Part shown: positions 23,397 through 30,528 of the stretch, in pieces
Layout: each line of letters starts with the position of its first letter
Position numbering within the stretch: position 1 is the stretch's first letter
Assembly (NCBI GenBank): GCA_029268065.1
Contig: JAJUHC010000028.1
Coordinates: forward strand, 1 to 33,220
DNA length: 33,220 nt
Direction of reading: 5' to 3'
Source: Clostridiales bacterium
Lineage (GTDB): Bacteria; Bacillota; Clostridia; Oscillospirales; Oscillospiraceae
Made by a program: the position numbers and the translations under genes
Notes under the pieces: generated by a model
Told to the model about the DNA's origin: nothing
The model's database searches: none
The model's input: the letters and a program-made list of their open reading frames with translations, nothing else

Positions 23397-24854
23397 TTAC
23401 CAGTCCAGTCCGGCTTCCTTGCGGATTTTTCTGAACCTCTCCGAGTCGCGGCCGTAATTACAGGCTACAAGGTCCGCTACAAGCTTCGGGTCGGTATTGT
23501 CCTGGCGCGGCAGCGGAACATCCTGCTCCTGACTCAGTATTTTTTGCACGCGCTTTATGTTCACATTGTGTACCGTGGTGCCCTCCTTCAGCGCTACCGC
23601 CGAGGCGACTCCCGCGGCCTGTCCGGTTCCCACGCACTGCGGGATAAGCTGGAGCGCCCCTATCGCATAGGGGTCGGCCGAAACGTGCCTGCCCGGGGCA
23701 AGAAGATTCTCCACGTTCTTCGGAAGGATGCACCTGTACGGTATCTCGATAGGCACCTCGGACATCACGGTGGAATGCCAGGCTATTACATCTTCAAACT
23801 CCCTGTTGACCGCGAAGTCCAGCTGGGTCATCACATACTCGCCCTCAAGCCTGCGGGAGCAGCGGGCTCCGAACTGGGGCGATATGTCGTACAGATACGC
23901 GTCCCTCATCGCCTGCGGCATGGCTTCCCTGCAGAACTTTATCGTTGCGCGGATGGAGTTTCTTACGCTGAACTCGGTGTCCCTCAAGTGGTCGAGGTTG
24001 ATACAGTTCATGCCGCTGAGCCAGTTGTTGAACCACACCACGTCGTTGCGCTCCGTCGGGAAAAACATCGTTTTGAAGCCCGTGATCTTTTCAAGCTCGG
24101 CGGAAAAGGACCTGGCCGCCTCCGGGTTCTGCTGGCGCCAGCGGGCAAAGAGCTCATAGTCTACGCCGCCCATCCTCCACACAAGCGCGGACTGGTCGTC
24201 ACGTCCCGGGATGCCGCTCTTGGAGTAGAAGGGCGCGCCGGCCTGAGCGTATAAGTCGCCGTCGCCGGTGGCGTCTATGACTATTTTTGCCATTATCGCC
24301 TTCCGGCCTTCCTTGCTTTCAAATATTACGCCCTTTATGGTGTTGCCGTCCATAATCGGCTTGGTCCCCCAACTGTGCAGCAGGCACTTGATATTCGGGA
24401 GCTCCTGAACCATGGCGTCCATCTCGAGCTTCAGCTGGTTCGGCTCATAGTAGGGGGCGCGCACGAGGGATTTTTCCCCGGGCCCCATCGTCGTGCAGCC
24501 GTGCACCAAAGACCAGCGGTCAACAAGGATGGGCGTTTTTTTCCCGATATCCGCGAGGCTAGGCGATATGTAGGAGCCGGGAGCGTTTTTATCAAGGCGC
24601 GTGAACCACTCCTCCTGAAGCCCGCGCACCATGGAGTAATTCTTCCAGCTGAGCGCGGGTACCATCAGAACGTAGTCTCCCGTAACGTCGCCCCCGAAAT
24701 AACCGTAGCGCTCCATGAGGATAACCTTTTCAACCCCGGCCCTTGCCGCGGCGACGGCCGCGCTGTGCCCCGCGGCGCCTCCGCCCACCACGAGAAGGTC
24801 GCACTCATCGTAGATTGGCAGCGTGTTTGCGCTTTCCAGATAGGTTTTGCTCAT
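23397..24854 (-). CDS. FAD-dependent oxidoreductase (FAD_oxidored family)
   Basis: A 485-residue flavoprotein. An N-terminal dinucleotide-binding motif DLLVVGGGAAGHSAAVAAARAG (about 19-40) with MERYGYFGGDVTGDY following marks the FAD_oxidored group. VIDATGDGDLYAQAGAPF is the second FAD contact, and the C-terminal LAPGRHVSADPYAIGALQLIPQCVGTGQAAGVAS is the closing FAD motif. There is no signal peptide, so it is cytosolic. The substrate cannot be told. GGAGGGAG precedes ATG 24854, and a promoter is visible at 24906-24934. Confidence 0.9.
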   Translation of the reverse strand: MSKTYLESANTLPIYDECDLLVVGGGAAGHSAAVAAARAGVEKVILMERYGYFGGDVTGDYVLMVPALSWKNYSMVRGLQEEWFTRLDKNAPGSYISPSLADIGKKTPILVDRWSLVHGCTTMGPGEKSLVRAPYYEPNQLKLEMDAMVQELPNIKCLLHSWGTKPIMDGNTIKGVIFESKEGRKAIMAKIVIDATGDGDLYAQAGAPFYSKSGIPGRDDQSALVWRMGGVDYELFARWRQQNPEAARSFSAELEKITGFKTMFFPTERNDVVWFNNWLSGMNCINLDHLRDTEFSVRNSIRATIKFCREAMPQAMRDAYLYDISPQFGARCSRRLEGEYVMTQLDFAVNREFEDVIAWHSTVMSEVPIEIPYRCILPKNVENLLAPGRHVSADPYAIGALQLIPQCVGTGQAAGVASAVALKEGTTVHNVNIKRVQKILSQEQDVPLPRQDNTDPKLVADLVACNYGRDSERFRKIRKEAGLDW

Positions 24855-24905
24855 TTTTCTCCCTCCATTGTATTTTTTTGCTAAATTGACTTTCAGTATA
24901 AATCA

Positions 24906-24934
24906 ATAATATACTACATGTCCAAAAATGTAAA
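24906..24934 (-). promoter_or_regulatory. Sigma-A promoter of the FAD oxidoreductase
   Basis: Minus strand TTTACA (24934-24929), 17 bp, TATTAT (24911-24906). The -35 region and its flank match the mrp promoter. Nothing else is seen between 24935 and 25020. Confidence 0.65.
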
Positions 24935-25062
24935 CGGTCGAGAGTAAATAATTATTAATTTTGGGCCACAGAACACGGTATAAGCCATTTTTTACCATGA
25001 AGCTAATGAAGGCGCTCAGACCCTCATATAATGAAACAGAACGCTTTTAAGGGGAACCGAAA

Positions 25063-25275
25063 ATGGATTTGAAGAATAACGCCATAAAAATGGAAGAGCT
25101 TTTTTCCTCTCCGCGGGCCAAAGCCCTGCTGCTGAGGGAATTTCCCGAATTTGCAAGTCCGCTTATGCTGAAGATTTCGGCGAATATGACGCTGGAGGCG
25201 GTTCTTCGGCTTGCCGAAGGCAGGTTTCCAAAGCAAAGGCTTGATATGATCGTCTCGGAGCTTGAGTCGCTTTGA
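25063..25275 (+). CDS. Small protein of unknown function, 70 aa
   Basis: MDLKNNAIKMEELFSS... is a predicted all-helical cytosolic protein with LLREFPEFASPLMLKIS and a C-terminal RFPKQRLDMIVSELESL. AAGGGGAA (25049-25056) lies six bases before the ATG, TATAAT is at 25027-25032, and a strong terminator follows at once, so it is a real monocistronic gene. I recognise no family. It is convergent with metA. Confidence 0.75.
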   Translation: MDLKNNAIKMEELFSSPRAKALLLREFPEFASPLMLKISANMTLEAVLRLAEGRFPKQRLDMIVSELESL

Positions 25276-25281
25276 ACATGC

Positions 25282-25331
25282 AAAAAGCAGGACGGACGAC
25301 GTGCTCACGTCAGGTGTCCGTCCTGCTTTTT
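25282..25331. terminator. Bidirectional terminator, 70-aa gene / metA
   Basis: AAAAAGCAGGACGGA (25282-25296) pairs with TCCGTCCTGCTTTTT (25317-25331). An inner stem GACGTG/CACGTC lies in the loop. Confidence 0.9.
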
Positions 25332-25336
25332 CATTT

Positions 25337-26269
25337 TCAGACAGCGCCGTTTTTGCCTACGTCCGAGATCTCATAGGGAGTCGTCTGGTAAACGTAGTAG
25401 TTCAGCCAGTTGGAATACATAAGCTGAGCCGCGGCTCTCCAACGGCAAACGGGCTTTTTTGCGGGGTCGTCGGACTCGAAATAGTTTTCCGGAACGTCTA
25501 TGTCAATGCCCTTCTTGACATCCCTGAAGTATTCCTGCGCCAGGGTTTCAGGGTCATATTCCGGGTGGCCTGTTATAAAGAAGCGCCGGTTGTCCTCGCT
25601 CTTTACCGCGTATACGCCGGCGTCCTCTGATACCGAGAGCAGCTCGAGCCTGGGATTTTTCAGAATATCCTCCGCCATAACCCCGGTGTAGCGGGAATGC
25701 GGAGCGTAAAACTCGTCGTCAAAGCCCCTGAAAAACGGGGACTGAGGTTTGAGAATGGTGTGACTGTACACGCCGGAGAGCTTCTTTGGCAGCGTGTGCT
25801 TTCTTATACCGTAATGATAGTAAAGCCCCGCCTGCGCACCCCAGCAAATGTGAAAGGTGCTGTGAACGTTCGTCTTGGTCCACTCCATTATCTCGCAGAG
25901 CTCCTGCCAGTAGTCCACTTCCTCAAAATCGAGATTCTCCACCGGCGCCCCGGTGATTATCATGCCGTCATAGCGCTTCTGCTTCACGTCGTCGAGCCCA
26001 GCGTAAAAGGACTCGAGATGCTCGGCGCTCACGTTCTTGGACTCGTGGCTGATTGTCCGCAGAAACTCAACCTCGATCTGGAGAGGCGTGTTTGACAATT
26101 TCCGAAGGAGTTGAACCTCCGTCTGCTCCTTTGTGGGCATGAGATTCAGTATCAGCAGCTTAAGCGGACGGATATCCTGATGCATCGCCCTGTATTCCGT
26201 CATAACAAAGATGTTCTCACTTTCGAGCACGGCGGTGGCAGGCAAAGAATCCGGTATTTTTATGGGCAT
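25337..26269 (-). CDS. metA: Homoserine O-acetyltransferase (MetA family)
   Basis: A 310-residue enzyme that acylates homoserine, the first committed step to methionine. From ATG 26269 the residues fall on the E. coli numbering: Lys47 (MPTK), the nucleophile Cys142 in HICWGAQAG, and His235 and Glu237 in GHPEYD. Position 111 is Glu (GAPVE). In this family Glu111 goes with acetyl-CoA, as in Bacillus cereus, and Gly with succinyl-CoA, as in E. coli, so this is most likely an acetyltransferase despite the MetA fold. AGGAGGAAG precedes the ATG; the frame extends upstream to 26305 without support. It links to the homoserine made by the hom gene about 5 kb away. Confidence 0.95.
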   Translation of the reverse strand: MPIKIPDSLPATAVLESENIFVMTEYRAMHQDIRPLKLLILNLMPTKEQTEVQLLRKLSNTPLQIEVEFLRTISHESKNVSAEHLESFYAGLDDVKQKRYDGMIITGAPVENLDFEEVDYWQELCEIMEWTKTNVHSTFHICWGAQAGLYYHYGIRKHTLPKKLSGVYSHTILKPQSPFFRGFDDEFYAPHSRYTGVMAEDILKNPRLELLSVSEDAGVYAVKSEDNRRFFITGHPEYDPETLAQEYFRDVKKGIDIDVPENYFESDDPAKKPVCRWRAAAQLMYSNWLNYYVYQTTPYEISDVGKNGAV

Positions 26270-26304
26270 ACATCTTCCTCCTCTGTATCTGGATAAAAAA
26301 TTCA

Positions 26305-26334
26305 AGGGGCGTGCTCCCGCGGATACACGCCCCT
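26305..26334 (-). terminator. Terminator of the rpmG-rplA operon
   Basis: Minus strand AGGGGCGTG (26334-26326) pairs with CACGCCCCT (26313-26305), then TGAATTTTTT. It lies directly behind rplA. Confidence 0.85.
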
Positions 26335-26349
26335 CTTTTCGCGTCGTTT

Positions 26350-27042
26350 TTACAGCTGCTTCGCTGTGTTTATCTTAACGCCGGGGCCCATCGTGGACGC
26401 CGTGACACAGCTCTTTATATACTGGCCCTTCGCCGCCGCAGGCTTGGCCTTGATTACGGCGGATATCAGGGTCTGGTAGTTTTCGAGCAGCTTCTCCCTG
26501 CCGAAGGAGACCTTGCCGATGGGGCAGTGGATGATGTTCGTCTTGTCAAGGCGGTACTCTATCTTACCGGCCTTGATTTCCGCGATGGCCTTGGCAAGAT
26601 CGTTTGTGACCGTGCCCGCCTTCGGCGTCGGCATGAGTCCCTTGGGTCCAAGAACCTTACCGAGACGGCCGACCACGCCCATCATGTCGGGCGTCGCGAC
26701 GACTACGTCGTAATCAAAGAAGTTTTCCTTCTGGATCTTCTGCACCATATCCTCTGCGCCTACGAAATCCGCCCCGGCGTCGAGCGCCTCCTGCTGGCGG
26801 ACATCCTTGCAGAACACGAGTATCCTCTTGGTCTTTCCGGTGCCGTGCGGAAGCACGACCGCGCCTCTGACCTGCTGATCGGCATGACGGGAGTCAACGC
26901 CGAGCTTGATGTGGAGCTCGACGGTTTCGTCGAACTTCGCCTTGGAGCCTTTCACCACGAGATCAAACGCGTCCCCCGCGTCATAAAGCGCAGCCCTGTC
27001 TATGAGCTTCGCTGATTCCTTGTAATTTTTACCTCTGAACAA
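26350..27042 (-). CDS. rplA: 50S ribosomal protein L1
   Basis: A 230-residue L1 protein: [20 protein letters not shown] at the start, [26 protein letters not shown], and the family signature [23 protein letters not shown] with HCPIGKVSF after it. L1 forms the ribosome stalk at the E site and also represses translation of its own operon. It starts at TTG 27042 with GAGGAGG upstream. An L1-type mRNA site lies just ahead at 27061-27086. It is the last gene of the operon; rplJ and rplL do not follow. Confidence 0.97.
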   Translation of the reverse strand: MFRGKNYKESAKLIDRAALYDAGDAFDLVVKGSKAKFDETVELHIKLGVDSRHADQQVRGAVVLPHGTGKTKRILVFCKDVRQQEALDAGADFVGAEDMVQKIQKENFFDYDVVVATPDMMGVVGRLGKVLGPKGLMPTPKAGTVTNDLAKAIAEIKAGKIEYRLDKTNIIHCPIGKVSFGREKLLENYQTLISAVIKAKPAAAKGQYIKSCVTASTMGPGVKINTAKQL

Positions 27043-27060
27043 TTTTTTTCCTCCTCAATT

Positions 27061-27086
27061 GTGGTTATTCGGAATAATCCTCCCAC
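27061..27086 (-). promoter_or_regulatory. Probable L1-binding autoregulatory site upstream of rplA
   Basis: In the rplK-rplA gap the mRNA reads GTGGGAGGATTATTCCG then AATAACCAC: GTGG pairs with CCAC, and GGA pairs with TCC, leaving an asymmetric internal loop. This resembles the L1-binding bulged stem of 23S rRNA. The same layout occurs upstream of rplK. Confidence 0.6.
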
Positions 27087-27097
27087 TGGCCGCCGAC

Positions 27098-27526
27098 TTA
27101 ATCGTCGACTACCACGATGCCCATGCTTCTCGCCGTTCCGGCGATCATGCTCGTGGCGGCTTCTATATCCGTCGTGTTAAGGTCGGGCATCTTCTGCTGC
27201 GCTATCTTGCGCACTTCCGAACGGGGAATCTTTGAGACCTTGTCCTTATGAGGAACGCCGGAGCCCTTTTCGATTCCGCAGGCCTTCAGAAGAAGGACGG
27301 GGGCGGGCGGCGTTTTGCAGACAAATGTAAAGCTGCGGTCCGAGTATACCGTGATCACCACGGGCGTCATAAGGCCCATGTCGTTCTTAGTGCGCTCGTT
27401 GAATTCCTTCGTAAACATCGCGATATTCACGCTGTACTGGCCAAGCGCCGGACCCACAGGGGGCGCCGGAGTCGCCTTGCCGGCGGGTATCTGCAATTTG
27501 ACGTAACCTACTACTTTCTGTGCCAC
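27098..27526 (-). CDS. rplK: 50S ribosomal protein L11
   Basis: A 142-residue L11 with [21 protein letters not shown] near the start (the proline-rich N-domain hinge), [12 protein letters not shown] and the C-terminal RNA-binding part [25 protein letters not shown]. It binds the GTPase-centre rRNA. GTG 27526 follows GGAGGT. It is the first gene after nusG, with a structured L1-like leader at 27550-27589. Confidence 0.97.
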   Translation of the reverse strand: MAQKVVGYVKLQIPAGKATPAPPVGPALGQYSVNIAMFTKEFNERTKNDMGLMTPVVITVYSDRSFTFVCKTPPAPVLLLKACGIEKGSGVPHKDKVSKIPRSEVRKIAQQKMPDLNTTDIEAATSMIAGTARSMGIVVVDD

Positions 27527-27549
27527 TTATGTGTACCTCCTATTAATAT

Positions 27550-27589
27550 GTGGTATTTTGGCGGAGCGCCGATCGGCGCCTCCTCCCAC
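27550..27589 (-). promoter_or_regulatory. Probable L1-binding leader upstream of rplK
   Basis: The mRNA reads GTGGGAGGAGGCGCC, loop GATC, GGCGCTCCGCCAAAATACCAC. The outer GTGG/CCAC and inner GGAGGCGCC/GGCGCTCC pairing match the second site at 27061-27086 but with a longer upper helix. Confidence 0.6.
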
Positions 27590-27609
27590 TTCAGGAAAAA
27601 CCAACCTTG

Positions 27610-28134
27610 TTATTTCGCCAGCACCTCGACCTGGTCCAGCTCCAGATCGACCGGCGTTTCTCTGCCGAACATGGACACCACGACCTTGACGCGGTTCTTG
27701 TCCACGTCGATCTCCTCGACGGTCCCGAGGAAACCTTCCAGCGGACCGTCTATGACCTTGACGGAATCGCCCTCGGAATATCCGACCACGACCTCCCGCT
27801 TCTCGACTCCCAGCGCGAGGATCTCCTCGTCGGTAAGCGGAACGGGCTTGCCGTCCGCGCCCACAAAGCCGGTGACGCCCCTTACATTGCGGACAAGATG
27901 CCAGCTTTCGTCCGTCATTATCATCTTTACGAGAATATATCCCGGAAAAATCTTATGCTCGGCAACCTTTCCAGACGGACTGGACGCGTCCACAACCTTT
28001 TCGACCGGAATATTTATCTCGAGGATCATGTCCTGCATTTTGCGGTTTTCAGCCGCCTTCATTATTGTTGCTGAAACTGTATTCTCATAACCTGAATACG
28101 TGTGAACCACGTACCATCTCGGAATCTCAGCCAT
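27610..28134 (-). CDS. nusG: Transcription termination/antitermination factor NusG
   Basis: A 174-residue NusG: NGN domain with RWYVVHTYSGYENTVSATI, FPGYILVKMIMTDESWHLVRNVRGVTGFVG, then the KOW domain GDSVKVIDGPLEGFLGTVEEID. It binds the RNA polymerase clamp and affects elongation, pausing and translation coupling. AAAGGAATG precedes ATG 28134. It sits in the standard secE-nusG-rplK order. Confidence 0.97.
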   Translation of the reverse strand: MAEIPRWYVVHTYSGYENTVSATIMKAAENRKMQDMILEINIPVEKVVDASSPSGKVAEHKIFPGYILVKMIMTDESWHLVRNVRGVTGFVGADGKPVPLTDEEILALGVEKREVVVGYSEGDSVKVIDGPLEGFLGTVEEIDVDKNRVKVVVSMFGRETPVDLELDQVEVLAK

Positions 28135-28175
28135 TCAGACCATTCCTTTCCGCCAGCCAGTGCAGGCTCACGCAA

Positions 28176-28466
28176 TCAGCCGAGAGAGATAAGCGCATCG
28201 ACGCAGAACATCGCTATCTCGTCAAACCCCCAGATTACTATGGCGGAGACTATTACGACTACAAGCACCACGGCGCAGTTGTTGACCATCTGGGATCTCG
28301 TCGGCCATATTACCTTCTTAAGCTCGCTCTTCATCTCTTTGAACCAGTGAGCTATCCTGCTTCCCGTGCGCTTAAAGAAGTTGCCTTCCTTTTTCTTATC
28401 CTTTTTTTTCGGCTCCTCGGGGACATAATCGTGCTCGTCCGGCAGTCTGTTCTCTTTGTTAGCCAT
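28176..28466 (-). CDS. secE: Preprotein translocase subunit SecE
   Basis: A 96-residue protein with a charged N-terminal half (EEPKKKDKKKEGNFFKR), the amphipathic helix WFKEMKSELKKVIWPTRSQM diagnostic of SecE, and one C-terminal membrane helix. It clamps SecY in the translocon. AAGGGGGG precedes ATG 28466. It lies between rpmG and nusG. Confidence 0.95.
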   Translation of the reverse strand: MANKENRLPDEHDYVPEEPKKKDKKKEGNFFKRTGSRIAHWFKEMKSELKKVIWPTRSQMVNNCAVVLVVVIVSAIVIWGFDEIAMFCVDALISLG

Positions 28467-28480
28467 TATTATCCCCCTTC

Positions 28481-28630
28481 CTACTTCGTTTCGCTGTGCA
28501 AGGTGTGCTTGCGGCAGAAACGGCAGTATTTGCTCAATTCCAGCTTATCCGGAGTATTCTTCTTGTTCTTCATAGTGTTGTAGTTTCTCTGCTTGCACTC
28601 CGTGCACCTGAGTGTGATCTTTACTCGCAT
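28481..28630 (-). CDS. rpmG: 50S ribosomal protein L33, zinc-binding form
   Basis: A 49-residue L33 ([20 protein letters not shown]...) with Cys9/Cys12 and Cys36/Cys39, so it is the zinc-ribbon (C+) paralogue rather than the zinc-free form. AAAGGAGGTG lies about nine bases before ATG 28630. It is the first gene of the rpmG-secE-nusG-rplK-rplA operon, behind a strong promoter. Confidence 0.95.
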   Translation of the reverse strand: MRVKITLRCTECKQRNYNTMKNKKNTPDKLELSKYCRFCRKHTLHSETK

Positions 28631-28745
28631 GGTATTGCGGCACCTCCTTTATTATCGCGCCGGCATTCGGCGCATTGCCTCCCTGGATTGTTGCAGAAGG
28701 CATTTTTGCGCGCAAAAACAAACCTCTCCAACGACAGGTAAAAGC

Positions 28746-28774
28746 ACTATACCACAAAGGCCGGTCAAGGTCAA
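28746..28774 (-). promoter_or_regulatory. Strong sigma-A promoter of the rpmG-rplA operon
   Basis: Minus strand TTGACC (28774-28769), 17 bp, TATAGT (28751-28746). The leader to rpmG is about 110 bases. A second, overlapping TTGACC (28768-28763) would be too close to the -10. Confidence 0.85.
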
Positions 28775-28832
28775 TATTTTTTTCATTTCTTTTATGTGTT
28801 TTTCGCTATTTTTGCTTTTTTTGCAGCACTGA

Positions 28833-29255
28833 TCAATCGTGCGCCTTATGCCTTCCGAGATACCCTTCAAGAATCAGGGCGGCGGCGACGGCGTCCACCG
28901 TTTCCCGGCGCTTTTTTCCGAACCTGCCGGTCTCGCCGAGTATCCTGTGCGCGTCTACGGTGGTAAGGCGCTCGTCCCAAAAAACGACCTCCGGAGCGCC
29001 CATCTGGCGCAGCTTTTCCGCAAGCCTCTCGCTTTTTTCCGCGCGGGGACCTGTCGTGCCGTTCATATTCTTAGGGTAGCCAAGAACTATCCTGTCGGCC
29101 CCCCTCGATTTTGCTTCCTCAACAATCTTAGAGGCGACCCGGTCAACACCGTATTCTTTTATCACAAACGCCTCGCCGACCAGCGTATTCGATAAATCCG
29201 AAAACGCGAGTCCCGTGCGCACGTCGCCGAAGTCCACGGCCATAATTCTGCCCAT
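28833..29255 (-). CDS. ruvX: RuvX/YqgF-type Holliday junction resolvase-like nuclease
   Basis: A 140-residue RNase H-fold protein: GRIMAVDFGDVRTGLAFSD carries the first catalytic Asp, then IVLGYPKNMNGTTGPRAEKSERLAEKL, FWDERLTTVDAHRIL and the C-terminal VDAVAAALILEGYL with the last acidic residue. It is implicated in pre-16S rRNA 5' end processing and junction resolution. GAGGTGA precedes ATG 29255. It lies 27 bases after proC, so the two form an operon. Confidence 0.93.
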   Translation of the reverse strand: MGRIMAVDFGDVRTGLAFSDLSNTLVGEAFVIKEYGVDRVASKIVEEAKSRGADRIVLGYPKNMNGTTGPRAEKSERLAEKLRQMGAPEVVFWDERLTTVDAHRILGETGRFGKKRRETVDAVAAALILEGYLGRHKAHD

Positions 29256-29282
29256 TGTGTCACCTCACAGAATGCTTAAAGC

Positions 29283-30107
29283 TTATTTCCCGAGCTCAAT
29301 GTTCCTCTTATATGAGGCGTTCGCGGCTTCCTCCACAAGCGAATACAAGCCCTTCTCGCGGAGTACGTTAACCCCCTCTATGGTGGAGCCGCCGGGCGAA
29401 CAAACCATTGAGCAAAGCCTGTCGGGCGAAATTCCCGTTTCCAGGACCATCGCGGCCGAGCCGAGCACCGAACGGGCGGCGTAAAAAAGAGAGGTTTCAG
29501 GGTCGAGCCCCATTTTGGCGCCCGCGTCCGCCAGCGCCTCGATAAACATGTAAGCGTAGGCAGGGCTGCAGCTTGAGATTACTGTCGCCTGGTCGAAAAG
29601 CTTTTCGTCCAGTGTGCAGACGTCGCCGCAGGCCTTCGCCATAGCCGAAAGCTCCTCCATCTCCTCTTCGTTTGCGCTGCCGTCCGTGGTCAGAATCATG
29701 AGCCCGCTCCCGATCAGCGCCGGCGTGTTCGGCATGACCCTTATAATCGGCTGCCTTTCGCCCGCGATGCTCCGTAGCTTCGCTATCGTAATCCCCGCAG
29801 CGATGGAAACCAGCACCTTGCGCTCTCCCCTGGCTTCAGCCTCCCGCAGCACAGCAGCGATAGGCTCCAAAACCGCAGGCAGCACCTGCGGCTTGACGCA
29901 GAGAATTATAAACCTTGACTCTTTTACGGCCTCGATATTGTCCCCCGTCCACGAACAGCCGAGCTCTTTGGCGAGCGCCTCGGCTTTTTCGGGCGCGTAA
30001 TCGGTGATCACTATTTTTTTAGGGTCTATGGCACGCGCCGCGGCGCGTGCGAAGGCACCGCCCATATTTCCAGAGCCTATGAAGGCTGCCGTATGCTTCA
30101 TATACAT
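29283..30107 (-). CDS. proC: Pyrroline-5-carboxylate reductase
   Basis: A roughly 274-residue NAD(P)H enzyme for the last step of proline synthesis. It has FIGSGNMGGAFARA at the N-terminus, CVKPQVLPAVLEPI, RVMPNTPALIGSGLMIL, and the C-terminal signature SMVCSPGGSTIEGVNVLREKGL. AAAAGGGG lies four bases before ATG 30107 and ten before ATG 30101 (MKHTAAF), and either could be used; the frame itself opens at 30146. TATAAT is on the minus strand at 30140-30135. It is the first gene of a proC-ruvX operon. Confidence 0.95.
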   Translation of the reverse strand: MYMKHTAAFIGSGNMGGAFARAAARAIDPKKIVITDYAPEKAEALAKELGCSWTGDNIEAVKESRFIILCVKPQVLPAVLEPIAAVLREAEARGERKVLVSIAAGITIAKLRSIAGERQPIIRVMPNTPALIGSGLMILTTDGSANEEEMEELSAMAKACGDVCTLDEKLFDQATVISSCSPAYAYMFIEALADAGAKMGLDPETSLFYAARSVLGSAAMVLETGISPDRLCSMVCSPGGSTIEGVNVLREKGLYSLVEEAANASYKRNIELGK

Positions 30108-30134
30108 TTTACCCCTTTTCACAGCTTTTCCGAT

Positions 30135-30140
30135 ATTATA
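30135..30140 (-). promoter_or_regulatory. -10 element of the proC-ruvX promoter
   Basis: TATAAT on the minus strand. The -35 is poor (TTTATT with a 17-bp spacer) and falls in the T-rich tail of the pdxK terminator at 30173-30199. Confidence 0.45.
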
Positions 30141-30172
30141 ATGCAATTCCGGGAAAAAATAAAGAAAATAAT

Positions 30173-30199
30173 CGGAGAGGGAGCCTCCCCCCTCTCCTG
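30173..30199. repeat. Left flanking direct repeat of copy B (terminator stem with T-tract)
   Basis: CGGAGAGGGAGCCTCC...CTCCTG: stem GGAGAGGG/CCCTCTCC. On the minus strand it is followed by GATTATTTTCTTTATTTTTT, so it is a working terminator for pdxK. It repeats at 30495-30518 with three bases fewer in the loop. Confidence 0.85.
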
Positions 30200-30494
30200 A
30201 GCGTGTCGAAAAAGCGTTTCGACACGCTTCCAGGGGGTATCCAACACCCCCTGGATACGAGCCTCACGGCTCGATACCCCCGGTCGCGATTCCCAGGCGG
30301 CCAGCCGCCCGGGAGCCCTTGGATTTTTATTTGCGGTCGGCACGCACATGTCGCGCCGACCTGCGGCGCATTTGCGCCGTCCCGTCTGCGACGGGTCCCT
30401 GCGCGGGATAATGTATTTTTCCGGCGTACACGCCGCCGGAAAAATGTTTTTTTGATGTTATATTATTTTTAAATTCATGTTTGTCTACAGTCTG
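30200..30494 (+). repeat. Hairpin-array dispersed repeat, copy B (long form)
   Basis: Starts AGCGTGTCGAAAAAG and ends CTACAGTCTG. It matches copy A through the first three hairpins, resumes at GCGCGGGATAATG (30401), and matches to the end. A 112-base segment (30289-30400) takes the place of seven bases in copy A and adds further hairpins: CCC-GGCGG/CCGCC-GGG, GGTCGGC/GCCGACC, GGCGCA/TGCGCC and CCCGTC/GACGGG. It lies between the pdxK stop and the proC promoter. Confidence 0.85.
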
Positions 30495-30518
30495 CGGAGA
30501 GGGAGCCCCCCTCTCCTG
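30495..30518. repeat. Right flanking direct repeat of copy B (terminator stem)
   Basis: CGGAGAGGGAGCCCCC...TCTCCTG, the same stem as at 30173-30199. On the minus strand, directly behind pdxK, it has no T-tract; on the plus strand it is followed by CGTCTTTTT. Confidence 0.85.
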
Positions 30519-30528
30519 CGTCTTTTTA

